Both the position numbers and the translations under genes were made by a program. From Candidatus Dormiibacterota bacterium (lineage in GTDB: Bacteria; Chloroflexota; Dormibacteria; Dormibacterales; Dormibacteraceae): a stretch of 6,352 nt of DNA. The stretch is from contig CATPBF010000020.1 in assembly GCA_955652585.1 (NCBI GenBank), forward strand, positions 1-6,352. Direction: 5' to 3'. The notes under the pieces were generated by a model. It was not told where the DNA came from. It made no database searches and saw nothing but the letters and a program-made list of their open reading frames with translations. Positions 5,691-6,352 of the stretch are shown here, one piece after another (position 1 is the first letter of the stretch; every line of letters starts with the position of its first letter).

Positions 5691-6352
5691 ATGAACGAAA
5701 GAGAAGATCGCCGCCGCTACACGCGCTGCAGCTTCTGCGGCAAGGGCCAGGACCAGGTACGCAAGCTGGTTGCGGGCCCCGGCGTCTTCATCTGCGACCA
5801 GTGCATCGATCTCTGTCAGGAGGTCCTCGAGGACGACAACCGGTCCGCCGGCACCAAGAAGCAGAAAACCGGCTTCATCCCCAACCCGAAGACGATCTGC
5901 GCCGCGCTCGACCAATACGTGATCGGCCAGGACCGCGCCAAGAAGGTGCTTTCGGTCCAGGTTTACAACCACTACAAGCGCATCTCCGCCTCCAAGTCGG
6001 TCGGCGACGTCGAGCTGACGAAGTCGAACGTGCTGCTGGTCGGGCCCACCGGGTGCGGCAAGACCTACCTCGCCCAGACGCTGGCGAAGATCCTCGACGT
6101 TCCGTTCGCGATCGCGGACGCGACCAGCCTCACCGAGGCGGGCTACGTGGGCGAGGACGTCGAGAACATCCTGCTGCGTCTCATCCAGGCTGCCGACTTC
6201 GACATCAGCCGCGCCGAGCGCGGGATCATCTACATCGACGAGATCGACAAGATCGCACGCAAGACCGATAACCCCTCGATCACCCGAGACGTGTCGGGCG
6301 AGGGGGTCCAGCAGGCGCTCCTCAAGATCCTCGAGGGGACCGTGGCCAACGT
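5691..6352 (+). CDS. clpX: ClpX, ATP-dependent Clp protease ATP-binding subunit, N-terminal 220 residues (3' end outside window)
   Basis: ClpX is the AAA+ unfoldase that recognises tagged or adaptor-delivered proteins and threads them into ClpP. The zinc-binding domain has Cys13, Cys16, Cys35 and Cys38 (CxxC-x18-CxxC, canonical). After a linker (about 48-60) comes the AAA+ module: IPNPKTICAALDQYVIGQ, Walker A GPTGCGKT at 118-125, pore-1 loop GYVGED at 151-156, Walker B IIYIDEID at 179-186, and the segment RDVSGEGVQQALLKILEGT (199-217) containing the pore-2 region. The Cys in Walker A and the surrounding sequence resemble actinobacterial ClpX. ATG 5691 is the only sensible start, because an in-frame TGA lies at 5679-5681. 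AGGGA at 5683-5687 is a weak and very close ribosome-binding candidate. It lies 19 nt after the zinc-domain gene and probably shares its transcript. The gene runs off the window intact. Confidence 0.97.
   Translation, partial: MNEREDRRRYTRCSFCGKGQDQVRKLVAGPGVFICDQCIDLCQEVLEDDNRSAGTKKQKTGFIPNPKTICAALDQYVIGQDRAKKVLSVQVYNHYKRISASKSVGDVELTKSNVLLVGPTGCGKTYLAQTLAKILDVPFAIADATSLTEAGYVGEDVENILLRLIQAADFDISRAERGIIYIDEIDKIARKTDNPSITRDVSGEGVQQALLKILEGTVAN

Noticed and set aside
5671..5694. Short frame from ATG 5671 before clpX
   Set aside because: It reads seven codons and stops at TGA 5692-5694, out of frame with clpX, with no sign of being a leader peptide.

Overview
The window is a compact, high-GC stretch of bacterial chromosome. 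All six genes lie on the + strand with very short gaps, and two are cut by the window edges. The gene content (trigger factor, ClpP, ClpX, class A penicillin-binding protein) is core and vertically inherited. GTG starts, little Shine-Dalgarno signal, -10 boxes directly before start codons and an Actinobacteria-like ClpX sequence suggest a Terrabacteria-type lineage. An uncultured Chloroflexota- or Dormibacterota-like or actinobacterial-relative genome would fit, but this is a low-confidence inference from style alone. I see no mobile element, CRISPR array, tRNA or rRNA.

Layout. 1-615 is the C-terminal half of a major facilitator superfamily transporter. 625-1143 is an unrecognised 172-aa protein with an N-terminal coiled coil. 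1208-3418 is a bifunctional class A penicillin-binding protein (GT51 glycosyltransferase plus transpeptidase) with a proline-rich tail. 3450-4769 is trigger factor, 4806-5480 is ClpP, 5477-5671 is a 64-aa free-standing ClpX-type zinc-binding domain, and 5691-6352 is the N-terminal half of ClpX.

The last four genes form the classic tig-clpP-clpX protein quality-control cluster: trigger factor folds nascent chains at the ribosome, and ClpXP unfolds and degrades proteins. The unusual element is the small zinc-domain gene between clpP and clpX. Its ATG overlaps the clpP stop codon (ATGA), and it looks like a duplicate of the ClpX N-terminal domain without the ATPase. It is a candidate adaptor or regulator of ClpX. 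ClpP itself carries an unusual (Glu-Lys)7 tail encoded by seven purine hexamers, directly upstream of that overlap.

Regulation. The hexamer TAGAAT occurs three times on the + strand, each time just before a gene (PBP, tig, clpP). For tig and clpP it ends 7-8 nt before the start codon, which predicts leaderless mRNAs. The zinc-domain gene and clpX have no comparable box and probably depend on the clpP transcript.
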